Assembly (NCBI GenBank): GCA_017880985.1
Contig: JADGRK010000081.1
Span: forward strand, 1-8,595
DNA length: 8,595 nt
Direction of reading: 5' to 3'
Source: Rhodoferax sp.
Lineage (GTDB): Bacteria; Pseudomonadota; Gammaproteobacteria; Burkholderiales; Burkholderiaceae_C
Below the pieces are notes generated by a model. The model saw only the letters and a list, made by a program, of their open reading frames with translations, made no database searches and was not told the DNA's origin. Position numbers and translations under genes: made by a program. Shown here one piece after another: positions 5,691 to 8,595 of the stretch; within the stretch, counting starts at the first letter, position 1; the number at the start of each line of letters is the position of its first letter.

Positions 5691-6506
5691 TCAGACAGTC
5701 CGTTGGCGCCGCCACCGAATCAACTCAATACTCGTGACGCACAGCGCCAGCCACGCCGTGCCCGACGCAAAGCCGGCGACGACGTCGCTCGCAAAATGCA
5801 CACTCAGGAACAGGCGGCTGGCGCCGACCGTGAAGGCCAGCGCCAGCGCCGCGACCAGCGTCGGCAGGTGCCAGCGCTCCGGCAGCAGCCGAAGCGCCAG
5901 ATAGGCCAGCATGCCATAGGCCACCACAGCGCCGGAGCTGTGGCCACTCGGGAAGCTGAATCCTTGAGCGAGCACCAAGCTGTCCGGATGCAATGGACGA
6001 ACGCGGCTGAAGATCTGCTTGAGGGTTTGGTTGAGCAAGCCATTGCCCGCCAGCGCGACCACCCAGCCGAGAGCAAGCCAGCGCCGACCCAAGGCGATGA
6101 GCGCAAGCGCCATGACGATGCACAGGCCGGTGAGCGTGGCGGTGTCTGCGAGGTGCGTGAGCGTGGCAAACACTTGCAGCGCCGCTCGCGGCATGCTGAC
6201 GCGCAATGCGTCGGTGAGCGCCTGGTCGGCCCGAGACAGTGCTTCTCCCGCACCGAGCTGCCGAGCAAGCAAGGCGAAGACCCCGGCGCCCGCCAGGATG
6301 ATGGCGCAGCCGACCATGATGCGCAGGCCCACGAAAAGCGTCGGCGAAATAGTCTGCTGCCTGCGGGCCTCGGTGTATCGTCGCAGGATCCACCAGCAGG
6401 CACAAGTTGCTGCCAGTAGCAGCGCCAGCAGCACGAAGAAAAGTGGCAGCGCGCGCTGACCCACCCAAAGAGCCCACTGCGTGAAAATTTCCCCATCAGC
6501 GCTCAT
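5691..6506 (-). CDS. Membrane-bound PAP2-family phosphatase
   Basis: The 271-residue integral membrane protein carries the complete PAP2/acid-phosphatase signature: K-x6-RP at Lys163 to Arg170-Pro171, PSGH at 186-189 and SR-x5-H-x3-D with Ser230-Arg231, His237 and Asp241. The histidines are the phosphate nucleophile and acid/base in this family. About six hydrophobic segments are visible, near residues 18-40, 58-80, 122-155, 190-207, 212-230 and 243-262. Likely substrates are phosphatidic acid, phosphatidylglycerol phosphate or undecaprenyl pyrophosphate, acted on at the periplasmic face; which one cannot be told. It is the last gene of the three-gene operon: its ATG overlaps the 3' end of the metallophosphoesterase gene by 11 bp, with AAGGAG inside that gene as its ribosome site. 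Opposite reactions to those of the lipid kinase upstream suggest a phospho-lipid cycle. Confidence 0.9.
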   Translation of the reverse strand: MSADGEIFTQWALWVGQRALPLFFVLLALLLAATCACWWILRRYTEARRQQTISPTLFVGLRIMVGCAIILAGAGVFALLARQLGAGEALSRADQALTDALRVSMPRAALQVFATLTHLADTATLTGLCIVMALALIALGRRWLALGWVVALAGNGLLNQTLKQIFSRVRPLHPDSLVLAQGFSFPSGHSSGAVVAYGMLAYLALRLLPERWHLPTLVAALALAFTVGASRLFLSVHFASDVVAGFASGTAWLALCVTSIELIRWRRQRTV

Positions 6507-7314
6507 CGGCCACTCCTTGCCCGCGCCCCGGATTGACCTCGGTGACCGTCATACGAACGAACGCGTGGGCAGTGGCTACGTAGTCCCAGCGCTCAATCAA
6601 GCAGCGTCCTTCAGGCGCATCGCAACCCCAACGCACCAGGTTGACCGAATTCGGGATGCCGTCGCGGACCCGCGACGACACGGCGGTACCGGCCTGCACC
6701 GCCCACATCGGCCGCGCGAGATCCGGCAACGCCATCACGTAGGGCAGGTGGATGTGTCCGCCCATCACCAGGTCGCCGCCGGCGGCGGCCCAGCGCCGCA
6801 ATGCAGCGGCGTGCCCGCGCAGAAGATTGTGTCCTTCCCCGGCGCGCAGTACGGCAACGGGTTGATGGACCACCACCACGCGCAACTGCTCGGGACCTGC
6901 TACACCCAAACCCCTAGCCACCCGGTCGATCTGCCCTGGGGACACCGCCCCGTCCTTATGCCGGTACCAGCGCGTCGTGTTGACGCACAGCACCAGAAGA
7001 TCGTGCGAGGAGTGCACCGGCTCAAGCTCATCACCGAAGGCGTCGCAGTGCCGGGCGTACGGGTGAAAGAGGCGTGCGCCAAGGTCGAACAGTGGAATGT
7101 CGTGGTTACCCGGAATGGCCAGCAGCGGCGTGCCAAGCCGATCCATGAAGGCCCGCGCCAGGCGGAACTGACCGGAACGGGCACGCTGGGTGATGTCGCC
7201 CGAGAGCACCAGCAGATCGGGCCGCTGTTGCGCTGCCAGTCTCACCAGCGCTTCGACCACCGGCGGCTGCTCGGTGCCGAAATGAGGGTCGGAAATCTGC
7301 AACAGGACACTCAT
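6496..7314 (-). CDS. Calcineurin-like metallophosphoesterase
   Basis: This 272-residue soluble protein has no signal peptide and shows every metal-binding block of the calcineurin-like superfamily: D-x-H (Asp9, His11 in SDPHFG), GD (Asp40 in SGDIT), GNHD (Asn70, His71), His150 in VVVVHQP and the closing GGHIH (His187, His189). Such enzymes use a di-metal centre to cleave phosphomonoesters or phosphodiesters; members include cyclic-nucleotide phosphodiesterases (CpdA) and UDP-diacylglucosamine pyrophosphatase (LpxH). The sequence alone does not choose between them. The start ATG overlaps the lipid-kinase stop by 4 bp (ATGA), and the PAP2 gene starts inside its 3' end, so it is translationally coupled on both sides. 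This context favours a lipid- or glycerophosphodiester-type substrate over a signalling cyclic nucleotide. Confidence 0.88.
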   Translation of the reverse strand: MSVLLQISDPHFGTEQPPVVEALVRLAAQQRPDLLVLSGDITQRARSGQFRLARAFMDRLGTPLLAIPGNHDIPLFDLGARLFHPYARHCDAFGDELEPVHSSHDLLVLCVNTTRWYRHKDGAVSPGQIDRVARGLGVAGPEQLRVVVVHQPVAVLRAGEGHNLLRGHAAALRRWAAAGGDLVMGGHIHLPYVMALPDLARPMWAVQAGTAVSSRVRDGIPNSVNLVRWGCDAPEGRCLIERWDYVATAHAFVRMTVTEVNPGRGQGVADER

Positions 7315-8330
7315 GCGCTGCCCTGTCCAGGACCGTTTGTCCCCTCTTCGACTGTCGGCTTGAGAAGGTACAGTGGCTTGGGGGAAACCCGGAACTCAAG
7401 CGGCGCACGCATCCAGCTCACCTCCCCGTCCAGAGCCACCTTCACCGTGTGACCACCCCATGCGAGCCGCGGCTTGACGAGCATGCGATGGAACTTGAAG
7501 CTCTCCACTGTGTTTGCCTCGCCCAGGGTACCCATGGTCCCGCGCAGCACCAACCAGAACATCGAAACCGTTCCGATCGGGCGCAGCATCACCGCCGCAA
7601 GGCAGCCCTCGTCGAGCGCAGCCGCCTCCGGCAGACCGACCTGCTCGAGCTGCAACCGGTTGTTGCCGACAAACAGCGTCGGAGTCAGCACCTCGCGCGC
7701 GTTGGCACCGAGCTCGATGCGAAGCCGCAAATGACGGTGCCGGCCTAGCATTGTGATCAAAGCGGACCCGAACGCGACAAACCGACTGCGGCCAAAACGC
7801 GCCTTATAGGCCTCGCGGTCCTGGAGCATCTCAGGGTAGAGACCCAGGCTCGCATTGACGAGAAACACCTGGTCGTTGATCAAACCCACCTGTACCGGCA
7901 CGGGCACAGCACGCAGCATGGCCTGTGCCGCCGCGGCGGCATCGGTCGGAATGCCGTGCGTCCTGGCGAAGTAGTTGAAGGTGCCTTGCGGCAGCACGCC
8001 CATGGCGCAGCCTTGCAGGTGCGCGGCCTGCGCCACCGAATTGATCGTGCCATCGCCGCCCACGGCAACAACGGCGGTACGCCGGGCGCAAGCCGTCGCA
8101 GCGGCTTGCTGAGCGGCCCTTGCAAGTTCGTCGGGGCGGGCGAACAGCAGCTCGCCGGTTCTCCCGTTCGCCTTCAGCGCCTCTTCGACCACCTGGCGTG
8201 TCGTATCAGGGTCGTTACGACCCGAGGCCGCATTGATGATGAACACCAGCCGCGCCGTGGGGTCAATTTCTGGAGCGCGCGACGATTGGGGTACTGAGTC
8301 GGGCAAAGAGGCGGTGGGTGGAGTTGACAT
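7311..8330 (-). CDS. Diacylglycerol-kinase-family lipid kinase
   Basis: The 339-residue protein matches the DAGK catalytic family (YegS/BmrU type), which phosphorylates diacylglycerol or related lipids with ATP. Visible are the first strand LVFIINAASGRN (28-39), where N33 to G37 fits the NPxSG motif, the nucleotide-binding GGDGTIN (91-97), the loop LPQGTFNYFAR (113-123) and a late DGE (301-303). The loop is usually GTxNDFAR; here Asp is replaced by Tyr, as I recall for a betaproteobacterial subgroup. There is no signal peptide or membrane helix, so it should be peripheral on the cytoplasmic face. The N-terminal ~25 residues (Ser/Pro-rich) are a low-complexity extension. The start is ATG 8330; its ribosome site is weak. 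It is the first gene of the operon with the metallophosphoesterase (4-bp overlap) and the PAP2 phosphatase, and its promoter should lie in 8331-8595. Confidence 0.9.
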   Translation of the reverse strand: MSTPPTASLPDSVPQSSRAPEIDPTARLVFIINAASGRNDPDTTRQVVEEALKANGRTGELLFARPDELARAAQQAAATACARRTAVVAVGGDGTINSVAQAAHLQGCAMGVLPQGTFNYFARTHGIPTDAAAAAQAMLRAVPVPVQVGLINDQVFLVNASLGLYPEMLQDREAYKARFGRSRFVAFGSALITMLGRHRHLRLRIELGANAREVLTPTLFVGNNRLQLEQVGLPEAAALDEGCLAAVMLRPIGTVSMFWLVLRGTMGTLGEANTVESFKFHRMLVKPRLAWGGHTVKVALDGEVSWMRAPLEFRVSPKPLYLLKPTVEEGTNGPGQGSA

Positions 8331-8595
8331 GGCGGTGTGCCTGCCAGTTTACTATCAGACTTGGTGACACAACCGCTCACTATGCCAAGGTTCGAACGGA
8401 TTCTTCTCGCTCCCACTGGCGCGCGGTCGAGGCGTAGCAGCAGCCAGCAACAGAGCCGCAAGAAGGCGATTTTTTAGAGGTGTATGCATGTGCCCATGCG
8501 GACGCGACCACCTCTCTGTCCCTGCAAGCGAAGCGCGTCTGTAGATACGACTGAAAAGAATGTCGTTCGAACATTGGGCCTCCAAAAAATAAGAC
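8331..8595. other. Upstream region of the lipid-kinase operon, no confident gene
   Basis: The 265 bp contain no convincing gene. A minus-strand 44-codon frame (8489-8355) starts MHTPLKNRLLAALLLAAA, looks like a signal peptide and ends in NPFEPW plus ten more residues before a TGA. It resembles the start of an envelope lipoprotein but is far too short, with no good ribosome site, so it may be a remnant or chance. A nested inverted repeat is present: AGAGGTG (8476-8482) with CACCTCT (8509-8515), enclosing GCATG-tgcc-CATGC (8486-8499). TTCGAAC occurs twice (8392-8398 and 8565-8571). No clear promoter box was found for the operon. Confidence 0.4.

Noticed and set aside
5703..6419. Long plus-strand frame opposite the PAP2 gene
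   Set aside because: It is the antisense shadow of a gene with complete catalytic motifs; its composition is Arg/Gln/Ala-rich with no domain.
6481..7452. Long plus-strand frame opposite the metallophosphoesterase gene
   Set aside because: The antisense shadow of a high-GC gene; no motif, while the minus strand shows all metal-binding blocks.
8384..8410. GGTTCGAAC resembles a tRNA T-loop, with a second TTCGAAC at 8565-8571
   Set aside because: The flanks do not form the 5-bp T stem on either strand and no acceptor or anticodon arm is visible, so no tRNA is supported.

Overview
The window looks like a chromosomal segment of a Burkholderiales betaproteobacterium, most likely of the Comamonadaceae type. 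This is inferred from the high-GC, strongly GC3-biased coding, the protein styles and the gene content; nothing in the window proves the genus. No rRNA, tRNA, transposase, integrase, phage gene or CRISPR array was seen. Most genes belong to known families.

Layout. (1) Positions 1-1735, minus strand: a class II fumarase gene (fumC), cut by the left window edge so that its last ~80 codons are missing. Just upstream, in the same direction, is a secreted alanine/lysine-rich protein built from three ~55-residue repeats, each with a C-x10-C pair. (2) Positions 1736-1983: a divergent intergenic region with three hairpins, one with a GAAA loop on the minus strand, and a short inverted repeat near the plus-strand gene. 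(3) Positions 1984-3778, plus strand: two genes of the NADPH-dependent FMN reductase/flavodoxin superfamily. The first is long, with an N-terminal extension and a five-cysteine cluster; the second is short and resembles chromate/quinone reductases. (4) Positions 3913-5613, plus strand: three genes that look like an accessory stress or signalling cluster. They encode a glycine-zipper protein with an N-terminal region resembling the YflT/general-stress fold, a 139-residue conserved-looking hypothetical, and a free-standing CheB-type methylesterase domain without a receiver domain. (5) Positions 5691-8330, minus strand: a tight operon with overlapping genes, in transcription order a diacylglycerol-kinase-like lipid kinase, a calcineurin-like metallophosphoesterase and a membrane PAP2 phosphatase. 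(6) Positions 8331-8595: no confident gene; a 44-codon signal-peptide-like ORF and a nested inverted repeat lie here.

How the parts may work together. The lipid kinase and the PAP2 phosphatase catalyse opposing phosphorylation steps on lipid substrates, and their 4-bp and 11-bp overlaps argue for translational coupling and a joint role in envelope lipid or isoprenoid-phosphate turnover. The two flavin reductases suggest redox or xenobiotic defence. The CheB-like protein beside two proteins of unknown function, with no other chemotaxis gene in view, suggests a job outside classical chemotaxis. I did not find a clearly new system. The most unusual items are the C-x10-C repeat protein with its structured upstream region, the solo CheB cluster and the cysteine-cluster flavoprotein.
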